NCBI GenBank assembly: GCA_002784505.1
Contig: PFLF01000043.1
Location: forward strand, 1 to 40,853
Direction: 5' to 3'
Origin: Candidatus Roizmanbacteria bacterium CG_4_10_14_0_8_um_filter_39_9
Lineage (GTDB): Bacteria > Patescibacteriota > Microgenomatia > UBA1406 > GWC2-37-13
Length of the DNA: 40,853 nt
Shown: positions 24,263 through 32,853 of the stretch, one piece after another
How the letters are laid out: every line of letters begins with the position of its first letter
Position numbering within the stretch: the stretch's first letter is position 1
Made by a program: the position numbers and the translations under genes
The notes under the pieces: model-generated
What the model was told of the DNA's origin: nothing
Seen by the model: the letters and a program-made list of their open reading frames with translations, nothing else
Database searches by the model: none

Positions 24263-25579
24263 TCAATAGTAGCGTGTGATGATAGTCCAAATTAATGATG
24301 TCAGTGCGAAAAAGCCTAGGGTAATCACCGCTGCACGTTTGATATGTTTATTACACTTTGCTTGTACGCAGAAGTACAAAGTATAAGGAATCAATATGAG
24401 GTAATATCTTCCTTGAGTGCCATCAATTACCGACGATCCAACTGTTTTCCAGCCAAGATAGAAGATCGTTTGAATAAGCATATACGTTAAAATCGGAGTA
24501 GAAAAAAGAACAATGAGTTTGGTTGTTGGGAGCAAATCACTTTTCTTAAGTTTAATTGTATAAATCAAATAACACGCAGCTCCGATCCATATAAAATACA
24601 TAAATGGATTCATCGAGTAATCCAGCCAGCCAAAAATGCCTATAGCTCCCTGAACATGGAAATTTATGTTACTCAGAAATGAGGTGACAAATATTGCTGC
24701 AAAGTGTAAAGGATCACGAATGATATATGCAATTTGTTTTAAAGGATTAACGCCAATCGGATTGTCACGGTAGTAATATGAGGATATAAAAAAGGGGAGT
24801 TTGATAACGAAGTAGGGGATAAGGACTGACATGAAAAGCCGCAGTTTATTTTTTGAAGGAATAAGAAAAAGTAATAAGAAGAAAGCCTCATATGAAAGCT
24901 TGGTGAGAAGAAATAATAAAAGGCTTCCTCCAAACAACAGTACATGTTTCGCTTTATTTGAACTAGAATGCGATAGATTTATAAAGGTGCAAAAGAGCGC
25001 GGCTCCTGCCACATAGTGCATTCCGTCATATCCATAACCTGAGATCTGGTGAATCAACATGGGGAGGGAAAAGGTAAAAAGGAGAATGTCGTCATAGGGT
25101 TTTCTGGTTTTGCGGTAGATAAAAATCATCATGAAAAATGAAAATAGAAACATAAAAAATCTACCCGCGAAAAAGCCAACCGTACCATTCAAGCTTAATA
25201 TTCGTGCAATGAGCAAGCCCAAGGCATGAGGAATGTATGGAATTGCGGGAAGAATGAACATTCCCTTCGGGTCAAGATATAATATTTTATGGTCGCCCGA
25301 GGAAGCAAATAAGGGCTTTTGATAAAACGATGCGTCAAATTTTATGTTTGCATGGTAGGGAATTGCGTTTAGCTTTTTGTCAAAAATGATATCGGTGTAC
25401 ATTTTTTCAATTGGGAGCTTTTTTCCGTCATTTAGTAAAAAAACATACCCTTTACTGAGAAGAATTGCCCGTTTGAAGTGTCCGTGTTCATCGGGCTTTT
25501 GAAGGGGAGGGACCAAAAAAGTAAATGCGAGACCCAGAATGAAAATATAGGTAAAAACGAGTTTGGCGTAAAATTTCAT
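24263..25579 (-). CDS. DUF2142-type polytopic membrane protein (GT-C-like)
   Basis: This 438-aa protein has roughly ten to twelve membrane helices. The first outside loop carries PPLQKPDEHGHFKRAILLS (residues 24-42), matching the PDE..H..R signature of DUF2142, which occupies the position of the catalytic acidic loop in GT-C glycosyltransferases such as ArnT and PMT. The family is uncharacterised but often sits in cell-wall or surface-glycan clusters, as here. A transferase using a polyprenyl-phosphate sugar donor is a reasonable guess. TATAAT (25588-25593) lies 8 nt before the ATG, so the mRNA is probably leaderless. The promoter region is shared with the divergent GT2 gene. Confidence 0.8.
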   Translation of the reverse strand: MKFYAKLVFTYIFILGLAFTFLVPPLQKPDEHGHFKRAILLSKGYVFLLNDGKKLPIEKMYTDIIFDKKLNAIPYHANIKFDASFYQKPLFASSGDHKILYLDPKGMFILPAIPYIPHALGLLIARILSLNGTVGFFAGRFFMFLFSFFMMIFIYRKTRKPYDDILLFTFSLPMLIHQISGYGYDGMHYVAGAALFCTFINLSHSSSNKAKHVLLFGGSLLLFLLTKLSYEAFFLLLFLIPSKNKLRLFMSVLIPYFVIKLPFFISSYYYRDNPIGVNPLKQIAYIIRDPLHFAAIFVTSFLSNINFHVQGAIGIFGWLDYSMNPFMYFIWIGAACYLIYTIKLKKSDLLPTTKLIVLFSTPILTYMLIQTIFYLGWKTVGSSVIDGTQGRYYLILIPYTLYFCVQAKCNKHIKRAAVITLGFFALTSLIWTIITRYY

Positions 25580-25587
25580 TTTGGCCC

Positions 25588-25613
25588 ATTATAGCAGATA
25601 TAATTATTATAAT
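25588..25613. promoter_or_regulatory. Divergent -10 boxes for the DUF2142 and GT2 genes
   Basis: The minus strand has TATAAT at 25588-25593, 8 nt before the ATG at 25579. The plus strand has TATAAT at 25599-25604 and 25608-25613, the second ending 6 nt before the ATG at 25620. Both genes therefore fit leaderless starts. Confidence 0.5.
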
Positions 25614-25619
25614 GATTAT

Positions 25620-26393
25620 ATGAAATCACTCTCCCTTCTCATGATTACAAAAAATTCAGGCGAACTAATAGACAGCTCCTTAAAGTCTGTTTTGGGACTG
25701 ATTGACGAGATTGTAATCGTTGATGACTATTCATCTGACAATACGCGAGCAATTGCAAAAAAATATAAGGCAATGATTTATAAAAGAAGTAGTGAGAATT
25801 TGGGAAAACAGCGCGCCTACGGATTATCTAAATGTAAAGGTGAATGGATATTGATGCTGGATGCTGATGAAATAATTTCTCAAGAATTAAAGAATGAAAT
25901 TATTTCTGTCGTCTGTCGTCAGTTATCAGTCGTCGGAAACATAAGCGGTTACTACATTCCCTATCAAAATCATTTTTTGGGTAAACCGATTAATTATGGG
26001 GGCGAAAATTATCGGATACTTCGTCTATTTAAAAGAGCCAGCACACACATAACTGAGAATGTAGTACACGAACATGTTATTGTGAACGGAAAAGTAGGGT
26101 TTTTAACCCATAAAATATTCCATTATTCATACCGCAATCTGTCTCAGACTTATAAAAAATTTGCAGATTATGCGCGTCGTGAAGCATATCGAAAATTGTC
26201 TCAAGGAGAAAGGACCTCATTCAAAAAATTAATCCTCTATCCTATTCACATGTTCTGGGCAAGATATGTCAAAGATCGCGGATTCAAGGATTATGGACTG
26301 CGGATTTTACTCGATATTGGATTTGCGTATATGGAGTTTTTAATCTACTTTTTGATGCTGTTTGACCTGAAGAAATATAAAAAATCCGATTAA
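25620..26393 (+). CDS. Family 2 glycosyltransferase (WaaE/KdtX-like)
   Basis: This 257-aa GT-A enzyme starts at the ATG at 25620, matching LSLLMITKNSGELIDSSLKS of the family. Donor-site motifs are EIVIVDDYSSDNT, the DxD equivalent LMLDADEIIS (about residues 82-91) and the late NVVHEHVIVNGK. It probably transfers a sugar to a lipid-linked or surface acceptor on the cytoplasmic face; the C-terminal hydrophobic helix suggests membrane association. A stretch near residue 98-108 (VVCRQLSVVGN, bases about 25905-25937) looks like an in-frame insertion of a GTCGTC/CAGT repeat. The last 54 nt overlap the end of the convergent YfhO-like gene. Confidence 0.88.
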   Translation: MKSLSLLMITKNSGELIDSSLKSVLGLIDEIVIVDDYSSDNTRAIAKKYKAMIYKRSSENLGKQRAYGLSKCKGEWILMLDADEIISQELKNEIISVVCRQLSVVGNISGYYIPYQNHFLGKPINYGGENYRILRLFKRASTHITENVVHEHVIVNGKVGFLTHKIFHYSYRNLSQTYKKFADYARREAYRKLSQGERTSFKKLILYPIHMFWARYVKDRGFKDYGLRILLDIGFAYMEFLIYFLMLFDLKKYKKSD

Positions 26394-28634
26394 GTATATC
26401 CAGTTTATTATGGATATAACCGCCCCAATAATAAACTTTTTTGGGAAATAGGTAAAGCTGACTACGTGTTTTCCCTCTGACAAGTCTACGCTTCTAAATA
26501 TGCCCGACTGGTATATTGTGCCGGGTTTTTTATCTATGGTTACCGACCAACCGGGATAATATACATCAGAGAGTATAAGCTTGGCAGCGGATGATGCCGT
26601 GGTTGAGATTTCAACCGAATTTTCAGTACTGCTTGTAATGGTTGATGAACCGGTAGCAATATCTGCATCGTTAAGTAAATACGATCGAGGTTTTACATTT
26701 TTGTTCTCATACACGCTAAACGTTTTACCGAGCAGCTTATTTTGTATTTGTAACAACTTTTTGAATGTTGGATCTGAGGAAAGTTCCTTCTCATATCTTC
26801 CTCCCGTAATCACGTATTTGACGGCCAGCGTGTCAAGCTCAAATGCTCCTGGAGCTATAACATCAATATGCGTCGGATCAACACTGCCTGACCTAACATA
26901 GGCGGCATAGTTTTTATTTACGATAGAACCGTATCCATCAATAGATTGAATTTTATAGATGCTGGACATATTAGGAGACAACAGATAGGCCGCTTTTTCA
27001 GTTTCACGTTCAAAAAAAGATTTATCCTCAAATATCGGCTTTTTTCCTTCATCTGTCATCGTGTGGATACGCGACTCTGGATCCTGTTTCAAGCGCGATA
27101 TAAGAGTTGACGGAGATTTGTAGATATTTTCAAAAGTGGTAAGAAGGTTATTTCTTGCGTAAAAAAGGATGTCTACGGCAATAAGCAAAATAAGAAGAAC
27201 GCGAAATAATTGAGATCTACACTGTTTAATTGCATAGAGTAAAAAAGTAAATAGGAGTACGAAAAGCATTATTATTGCTACATTTTCCGTCCACATATTA
27301 AATATAGAATGTATTTGAAATTCAGAGTAATGAAGAAAGCGCGTAAGAAAGGATGCTTTTTTTATTGAATTAATAAGATAAACTAAGCTTACGAACTTCT
27401 TATAAAAAAATATTCGAGATAACAAAGTTAGTATAAATATAGGCGAACATATTAAAACAGCCTGCCTTAGCAACCTTTTATTAACGGTATTACCTGAAAA
27501 AATATAATCAAATCCATACCCTGCAAGCATTGACAGAGCAACAGAATAGAGAATAAGAATAGATGGAGGCGACCTAAACCTTGAAAAGAAGGGAAGAACG
27601 TAAAATGCAAGATAATAAAGTGGCGAATACTTGCCGAGTGCAATTAAAAAGGTAACAAGAGCAACTCCTCCATAGAAAGTAATTACCCTGTCTTTTATCT
27701 TTATAAGAGCAACCATTGCAAGTATAAGGGGGACAATACCCACATATCCATTTGTGTCAGCCATTGCGCCCCACGAAGTTCCGTCTTTGAACACTCCAAA
27801 TATATTGACGAAAATCATGTGAAGCAGCGATATTACCGGTGATGAGCTTGAGGCATAGGCAAAATTAAACACAGGTCGAGTTGAAAATGTGGTAAGTTCA
27901 AGAAAAGGTATGAGTTGTATCGCGGTTAAAAAATTGACAGGAATGAATATTGTTGCAAGCAATTTTATTCTAGTAAATAATGATTCATTGCTTCGAAATA
28001 GCAAATATACTGCGACCAGTAGTGATGAGTAATAAAAAAATTGGGCATGTCCTGCAAATATTTGAAGAGATAATACAATCGAAATGCCTAGAACAAACGC
28101 AAGTGACTTTTTTTGAATTGACATTTCCAAAAAAATTAAGATGAGCGGGATAAGCACAACACTATTAAGAATGGGAGTGTTGAGGGTAAAGGTCATTACC
28201 GAACCGGAAAACATAAATATCAAAGAAGAGGCAACTGCCGCAAAGCGTGATAATTTCATTATTCTTCCGTATACATACATAAATGCACCGGCTAGATACA
28301 CATCAATTATGATCATATAGGAAAGAGCGCGAAGCGGTGAAAGAATCAGATAGAGAATATTTAATGGATACAGTAACCCCAGATTAATATCAGCAAGAAA
28401 TGGCGTTCCTGAAAACATATATGGGTTCCATAAGGGAAGCTGGCCCCGGCGAATCATATCAAACATCAGTACTTTTGAGGGGACATTGATCGACGCATTA
28501 TCCCCGGCAAACAGTACTTTCCCAAAAAAAACCACATCGGCAAAGAAAACCAGTACAATACACAAGAGAGCCACAATGATCTTGTAATCCGGTCTTTCCC
28601 ACACAATGCGTTTTGTACTCATCATGACGGGCAT
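26340..28634 (-). CDS. YfhO-like polytopic membrane protein
   Basis: This 764-aa protein has about a dozen membrane helices and a large outside C-terminal part. The first outside loop has LFAGDNASINVPSKVLMFDM and GQLPLWNPYMFSGTPFLAD, the hallmark of the YfhO family; some members are proposed to glycosylate teichoic acids using lipid-linked sugars. The outside region (about 490-730) ends with YYPGWSVTIDKKPGTIYQSG, FRSVDLSEGKHVVSFTYFP, also family-typical, before a final helix. Met codons at 28625 and 28622 are alternative starts. The gene is divergent from the GT4 operon and convergent with the GT2 gene, which it overlaps by 54 nt. It fits a role in decorating a surface polymer. Confidence 0.87.
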   Translation of the reverse strand: MPVMMSTKRIVWERPDYKIIVALLCIVLVFFADVVFFGKVLFAGDNASINVPSKVLMFDMIRRGQLPLWNPYMFSGTPFLADINLGLLYPLNILYLILSPLRALSYMIIIDVYLAGAFMYVYGRIMKLSRFAAVASSLIFMFSGSVMTFTLNTPILNSVVLIPLILIFLEMSIQKKSLAFVLGISIVLSLQIFAGHAQFFYYSSLLVAVYLLFRSNESLFTRIKLLATIFIPVNFLTAIQLIPFLELTTFSTRPVFNFAYASSSSPVISLLHMIFVNIFGVFKDGTSWGAMADTNGYVGIVPLILAMVALIKIKDRVITFYGGVALVTFLIALGKYSPLYYLAFYVLPFFSRFRSPPSILILYSVALSMLAGYGFDYIFSGNTVNKRLLRQAVLICSPIFILTLLSRIFFYKKFVSLVYLINSIKKASFLTRFLHYSEFQIHSIFNMWTENVAIIMLFVLLFTFLLYAIKQCRSQLFRVLLILLIAVDILFYARNNLLTTFENIYKSPSTLISRLKQDPESRIHTMTDEGKKPIFEDKSFFERETEKAAYLLSPNMSSIYKIQSIDGYGSIVNKNYAAYVRSGSVDPTHIDVIAPGAFELDTLAVKYVITGGRYEKELSSDPTFKKLLQIQNKLLGKTFSVYENKNVKPRSYLLNDADIATGSSTITSSTENSVEISTTASSAAKLILSDVYYPGWSVTIDKKPGTIYQSGIFRSVDLSEGKHVVSFTYFPKKFIIGAVISIINWIYLIGFFIFLQVKQHQKVD

Positions 28635-28640
28635 ATTTTA

Positions 28641-28646
28641 TATAAT
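28641..28646 (+). promoter_or_regulatory. -10 box of the glycan operon
   Basis: TATAAT lies 16 nt before the ATG at 28663 and inside the longer possible reading frame from 28606, which favours the shorter protein. A clear -35 box at 17 nt is not seen. The AT-rich stretch also offers a TATAAA to the divergent YfhO-like gene. Confidence 0.45.
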
Positions 28647-28662
28647 TAGAGCACACAAATCA

Positions 28663-29760
28663 ATGTTACTACCCTTTTTGAGAAAAGATACAAAAATTCG
28701 CGTTGGGTTGGACGGAGGCGATTATCCGTTAGGTTTGCCTGTCAAAAATGGGATTCAACGACTGGTGGCTTCGACTTGGGGTCAGGGAGTGAATAACCCG
28801 ACCGATAGTTTAAAAATATTTTATTACTATTTTGGCAGGAATCATTCAGCCAAACAAGTTATTACAGATATACAGCAGATATTGCTTCCAAAAAAATTAT
28901 TTTCATCCTTTTTTTTACCTTTTCGAATGTATTGGGACAAAATACGAATTTATGTAGGGTTTTCAGGGGTACTCCCTCCTTTTGTACGTTTGTTTAGGAT
29001 AAAGAGCATTATCTGTATTCATGATTTTGCCTTTATGAAATATCCCGCTTACTTTCAGAATGCAATCAAAATGAAATGGCAGACAGAATATGCATTGTAT
29101 GGGGCCGATAAAATAGTGGTATTTAGCGACTATATCAAAAATGATATTTATTCAAAGTATCCCACAATTCCGAAGGATAAGATTGTCAGGATTTATCCGG
29201 GTTCAGACCACCTCAAATTAAAGCGAATAAGTAAATCAATTAAGTCCCCCTTTTTTATTTATGTAGGAGTTATTAAACCGATGAAAAATATTGAAAAACT
29301 CCTAGAGCTTTTTGATTCATACATAAAACTATCACATGACAGTCTGTCAAAACTTGTCCTCTTAGGAAGCCATGAGCCGATCTTTTTCGAACAGCTTACG
29401 AAAACGGAGTTGTTTAGTAAATTAAAGCATCGATTATTATTTAAATCGAATCTTGAGGACACCCAGTTAGTTGAATACTACCGATCAGCACGAGCAGTTC
29501 TTAATACTTCCCATGATGAGGGATTCTGCTATCCGGTTGCCGAGGCTCTTCGGATAGGCGCCCGGGTAATAGTAAATGATCTCCCCCTTTACAATGAATT
29601 TCAGAAATATTATCCGGCAATAACAATTGCTAAAGATGAAGATCAGTTTCTGGCCGCTATGGGTCGTGATGAAAAGCCGTCAAATCCGATTGGTGCTGTT
29701 CCGTTTACATGGAGTACATTTAGAGACAGTATGTTACGGGTTATCTCCGACTGCATATGA
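28663..29760 (+). CDS. Family 4 (GT-B) glycosyltransferase
   Basis: This 365-aa enzyme has the GT-B two-domain plan. The acceptor half includes VGLDGGDYPLGLPVKNGIQR, and the donor half has IYPGSDH, FIYVGVIKPMKNIEKLLE and the E.G.CYPVAEAL.....V (EGFCYPVAEALRIGARVIV) motif of GT4, with both glutamates present. It probably builds one linkage of a surface glycan in the cytoplasm. The ATG at 28663 fits the promoter; an upstream in-frame ATG at 28606 would overlap the divergent gene and the -10 box. It is the first of five plus-strand genes joined by overlaps of 4, 8 and 13 nt and one 13-nt gap. Confidence 0.87.
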   Translation: MLLPFLRKDTKIRVGLDGGDYPLGLPVKNGIQRLVASTWGQGVNNPTDSLKIFYYYFGRNHSAKQVITDIQQILLPKKLFSSFFLPFRMYWDKIRIYVGFSGVLPPFVRLFRIKSIICIHDFAFMKYPAYFQNAIKMKWQTEYALYGADKIVVFSDYIKNDIYSKYPTIPKDKIVRIYPGSDHLKLKRISKSIKSPFFIYVGVIKPMKNIEKLLELFDSYIKLSHDSLSKLVLLGSHEPIFFEQLTKTELFSKLKHRLLFKSNLEDTQLVEYYRSARAVLNTSHDEGFCYPVAEALRIGARVIVNDLPLYNEFQKYYPAITIAKDEDQFLAAMGRDEKPSNPIGAVPFTWSTFRDSMLRVISDCI

Positions 29761-31700
29761 AAATTGGATTTGTCATTGTCCTCTATAAAACGCCAGTTCA
29801 TGAAATGGTTCGACTTAAAAAGCAAATAGAAGCTCTTGGCTTTAAAGATTACCAGATATATTTTATTGACAATACTGCAAATGGTCATGGATATGCACAA
29901 GGGGTAAATGAAGGAATCAGACGTGCCCAAAAAAACAAGTGTGAGCTGTTTATTGTTGCCAACGCTGACATTTCATTTGAAAAACTATCTTCGCAAGATC
30001 TTATGGAGGGGTATAAGCATTTTGATATGTGGGGGCTCGCGATGAAACAACAGAACGTCGTATATTATGGAGGAGAAATAGACAAATGGCGCATGAGCGG
30101 CGGACTTATTATCGTTAAACCAACACATAGGTTTCAAAAGGCTGATTTTGTATGTGGTTCACTTATGCTTATCAAAAGTGAGCTTGTTGAAAAAATTGGA
30201 TTTCTGGATGAGTCTTACTTTATGTATTACGAAGATACGGAATACGGATACCGCTGCAACAAAAATGGGATGCGTGCGGGGATTGATACAAAACACACGT
30301 ATTTGCATTTTGAGATCTCAGTTCACAATGCGCTTAAAGATCTGTGGCTTGCAAAAAACAGACTCCGTTTTTTGGCAAGTTACGGAAGCCCCTTTCAAAT
30401 TATTCGAGAGATTATACGTACTCCAAAAACGCTCTGGGAAGAAAAAAAACTCATCTGGAATACATTTCAAAGGTCGTCGTTTCTCGTCAACTTTTTCAGT
30501 ATGAACATTTCAGCGTTTTTGGGAAAAGTATTTAATTTTATTTTGTTTCTCATCCTCATTCGCAACCTTACCGTTGCTGAATATGGAATTTACACACTCG
30601 TTTGGGCTCATGTATCCATATTCGGGCCGCTTGTTGATTTTGGTACCACTTCATATGGTATGGTATATTTGCCGAGCGAAAAAAAAGATAGGATAAACTC
30701 GTTATTCTCACTACGCCTCATTCTCTCACTAACCATATTTATTTTAACGGTGCTGCTGGCAGTCGTTTTTAAATATGAACACAAAATACTTATTTATATA
30801 TTCTTCACATCATTCGTGATATTTTTTAATATGGCATCGGGCACTTACCTTATTCTTACATCCATTGCGCAAAAACTTGCAAGAACTTCAGCACTATCCA
30901 TCCTAACTAACGCGATTATGATTGGAGGTATAATTTTGAGCATTACGGTTTTTCAAAAGGTAAGGTATATGTTTGCAACTATTGCAGGTTTCTACGTGCT
31001 CTATACGCTTATCTACTCCGCATTAGTTTCTCGATTGATCAAGAAGATCCACATATTTTTTGATTATCGAAACTGGATCCAGATCATGAAAAAATCGTAT
31101 ATATTTGTCTTGATAGGTTTTTTTGCCGGCATATATTTTAAAATCGATGTGCTGATGCTTTCATTTTTGAAAGGCAAAGAAGCAGTTGGAGTATATTCTT
31201 CAGGATATAAATTTCTCGAAGCGCTTATACTTATTGCGTCAAGCTATAACACCGTTGCAACTCCCATACTTGCAAAAGGAATTATTGATGGGAAGCAACG
31301 ACTGAGACTTACCGTGCGAAAACATCTTGTATTGTTGGGCATTATTGGTTTTGGAGTAGTACTTGGAACCTATCTTATTGGACCATACTTTTTTCCTATT
31401 ATCTTAAAAGGAAATTTTAAAGAAGCAGCCGGCGTAATACGCATAATTATTTGGGCACTTCCTTTCATACTTTTAAATTCTGTCTTCATGAATCTTTTGT
31501 ATGTTTCTGGACGGCCACAGATGGTAATAGGTCTTTTTATCACCCTATCAGTAATAAACATCGTTTCAAATCTTCTTCTTATTCCTCATTTTTCGTACAT
31601 CGCGTCGTCATATATTACCGTAGGGTGTGAAATCACAAGCCTGTTTATCCTTCTTTACCTGGTCTTTATAAGTAATAGAAAAAAAATCTTATATGATTAA
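29757..31700 (+). CDS. GT2 glycosyltransferase fused to Wzx-like flippase
   Basis: Residues 1-225 are a rhamnosyltransferase-type GT2 domain: IGFVIVLYKTP start, FIDNTANGHGYAQGVNEGI, the DxD-like VANADISF, CGSLMLIK and YYEDTEYGYR near residue 160. From about residue 245 a polysaccharide-transport (PST/Wzx, MOP superfamily) domain follows with about twelve helices, starting NISAFLGKVFNFILFLILIRNLT and AEYGIYTLVWAHVS, and including GVYSSGYKFLEALILIASSY and PLLILP-like late helices (LLLIPHFSYIASSY). The fusion is continuous, with no stop or frameshift. It would couple the last sugar addition to flipping of the lipid-linked unit. The ATGA overlap with the preceding gene shows tight coupling. Confidence 0.9.
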   Translation: MKIGFVIVLYKTPVHEMVRLKKQIEALGFKDYQIYFIDNTANGHGYAQGVNEGIRRAQKNKCELFIVANADISFEKLSSQDLMEGYKHFDMWGLAMKQQNVVYYGGEIDKWRMSGGLIIVKPTHRFQKADFVCGSLMLIKSELVEKIGFLDESYFMYYEDTEYGYRCNKNGMRAGIDTKHTYLHFEISVHNALKDLWLAKNRLRFLASYGSPFQIIREIIRTPKTLWEEKKLIWNTFQRSSFLVNFFSMNISAFLGKVFNFILFLILIRNLTVAEYGIYTLVWAHVSIFGPLVDFGTTSYGMVYLPSEKKDRINSLFSLRLILSLTIFILTVLLAVVFKYEHKILIYIFFTSFVIFFNMASGTYLILTSIAQKLARTSALSILTNAIMIGGIILSITVFQKVRYMFATIAGFYVLYTLIYSALVSRLIKKIHIFFDYRNWIQIMKKSYIFVLIGFFAGIYFKIDVLMLSFLKGKEAVGVYSSGYKFLEALILIASSYNTVATPILAKGIIDGKQRLRLTVRKHLVLLGIIGFGVVLGTYLIGPYFFPIILKGNFKEAAGVIRIIIWALPFILLNSVFMNLLYVSGRPQMVIGLFITLSVINIVSNLLLIPHFSYIASSYITVGCEITSLFILLYLVFISNRKKILYD

Positions 31701-32853
31701 TCCTTCGACTTCGCTCAGGATAAAAGTTGCTTTTGTCAGAGGCGCATTTCTCAATAATTTTGAAGGTCAGAATTATGCCATTAAGGGCGTAACTGGTTTT
31801 GGATCGCTGCACTCGATTCATTCACAGTTGCCGTTTCCGGTGATCCGACTTCCCAGTTTGTCAGACTACAATCTGATAGGAAGATGGGGGAGAGCCATTG
31901 CCAACCGCACCCTTGGAGATATCCAAAATCTATTTGGTTTGGAGAAATATGCATCCCAGTTTGACATTTTTCATACCGCTGATCCCCATTATTATTATTC
32001 TTATCAACTTGCAAAACTGAGATCAGAAAACAAAATCAAATATCTTCTTGTTACTTCATGGGAAACGATTCCTTTTAATAACGAAACGGTTGAGGCAAAA
32101 AAAAGAAAAAAATATTTTGTTTTGAAGTATGCGGACCATTTTTTATGCTATACGGAGCGGGCAAAGGAGTGCCTTATTTTGGAGGGTGTAAGTGAAAACA
32201 AAATATCGGTTATAAGGTTGGGGGTGGATTTGCAAAATTTCAAATTTCAAATAACAAATAACAAATCAATAACAAAATCCAAATCACCAATTCAAATATT
32301 GTTTGTCGGGAGGTTGGTTGAGGAGAAGGGGGTAATGGACGCTTATAAAGTATTCCGAAATGTCAAATTGCAAATGACAAATCACAAATCAATCACAAAT
32401 ATCAAATTGCAAATAGTTGGGGAGGGGCCGCTGAAACAAACACTCCTCAGGAAAATTGAACAGGATCATTTTCAGAATTGTGTTTCGATTGAAACAAAAA
32501 AGTACGAAGAAATGCCAAAAATATATCAATATGCAGATATTGTACTTCTTCCCTCCAAAAGGACTAATACCTGGGAGGAACAGTACGGCATGGTATTTGT
32601 TGAGGCAATGGCATCAGGTCTACCAATAGTTACTTATGATACTGGAACTATAACAGAAATTATCAGTTCGGAAGTGATAAAAGAAGAGGGAGATATAGAC
32701 GGATTGGCAAACAGCCTCATTAATTTGATAAAGGATAAAAAAGCGCGCTTAAAACTTGGTACAATGGGAAGAGTACGGGCGGAAAAATTTTTTGACAGCA
32801 AAAAATCAGCCACGGAAATAAAAAATCTTTATATTTCGTTATGCAAAAGATAA
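31693..32853 (+). CDS. Family 4 glycosyltransferase with repeat insertions
   Basis: This 386-aa GT-B enzyme carries IQILFVGRLVEEKGVMDAYK, IVGEGPLK, YADIVLLPS and EQYGMVFVEAMASGLPIVTYDTG (shown as the family E.fG...EAma.G.PvV motif), so the donor site is intact. Its DNA is invaded by short repeats: a 20-bp dispersed repeat directly after the start codon (31701-31720), two CAAAT-rich stretches (32233-32297 and 32361-32414) coding N/K/T/I/Q-rich inserts, and one REP-like unit (32660-32680) coding IISSEVI. The frame stays open, so it may still work. The start overlaps the preceding stop by 8 nt; no other good start is near. Confidence 0.87.
   Translation: MINPSTSLRIKVAFVRGAFLNNFEGQNYAIKGVTGFGSLHSIHSQLPFPVIRLPSLSDYNLIGRWGRAIANRTLGDIQNLFGLEKYASQFDIFHTADPHYYYSYQLAKLRSENKIKYLLVTSWETIPFNNETVEAKKRKKYFVLKYADHFLCYTERAKECLILEGVSENKISVIRLGVDLQNFKFQITNNKSITKSKSPIQILFVGRLVEEKGVMDAYKVFRNVKLQMTNHKSITNIKLQIVGEGPLKQTLLRKIEQDHFQNCVSIETKKYEEMPKIYQYADIVLLPSKRTNTWEEQYGMVFVEAMASGLPIVTYDTGTITEIISSEVIKEEGDIDGLANSLINLIKDKKARLKLGTMGRVRAEKFFDSKKSATEIKNLYISLCKR
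31701..31720. repeat. Dispersed 20-bp repeat at the start of a glycosyltransferase gene
   Basis: The bases coding PSTSLR (centre ACTTCGCTCAGG) match a short imperfect palindrome I know as a widespread dispersed repeat in environmental bacterial genomes. It lies 5 nt after the start codon and precedes the first conserved residues (KVAFVRGAF). Confidence 0.55.
32233..32414 (+). repeat. Two CAAAT-rich in-frame repeat tracts in the GT4 gene
   Basis: Tracts at 32233-32297 and 32361-32414 consist of variants of CAAATTTCAAATAACAAAT / CAAATCACAAATCA. They code for low-complexity residues (FKFQITNNKSITKSKS; KLQMTNHKSITNIKLQ) just before and after the conserved nucleotide-binding entry strand. A third tract is at 32972-33020 in the next gene. 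Confidence 0.65.
32660..32680. repeat. REP-like single unit inside the GT4 coding region
   Basis: TTATCAGTTCGGAAGTGATAA matches the outer ends of the RAYT-flanking elements with the centre removed. It is in frame and codes for IISSEVIK right after the GTITE motif of the donor domain, where relatives usually have a short variable loop. Confidence 0.6.

Noticed and set aside
28606..28662. Longer start for the GT4 gene at 28606
   Set aside because: It would overlap the divergent YfhO-like start and contain the TATAAT at 28641; the shorter protein aligns better with the family.
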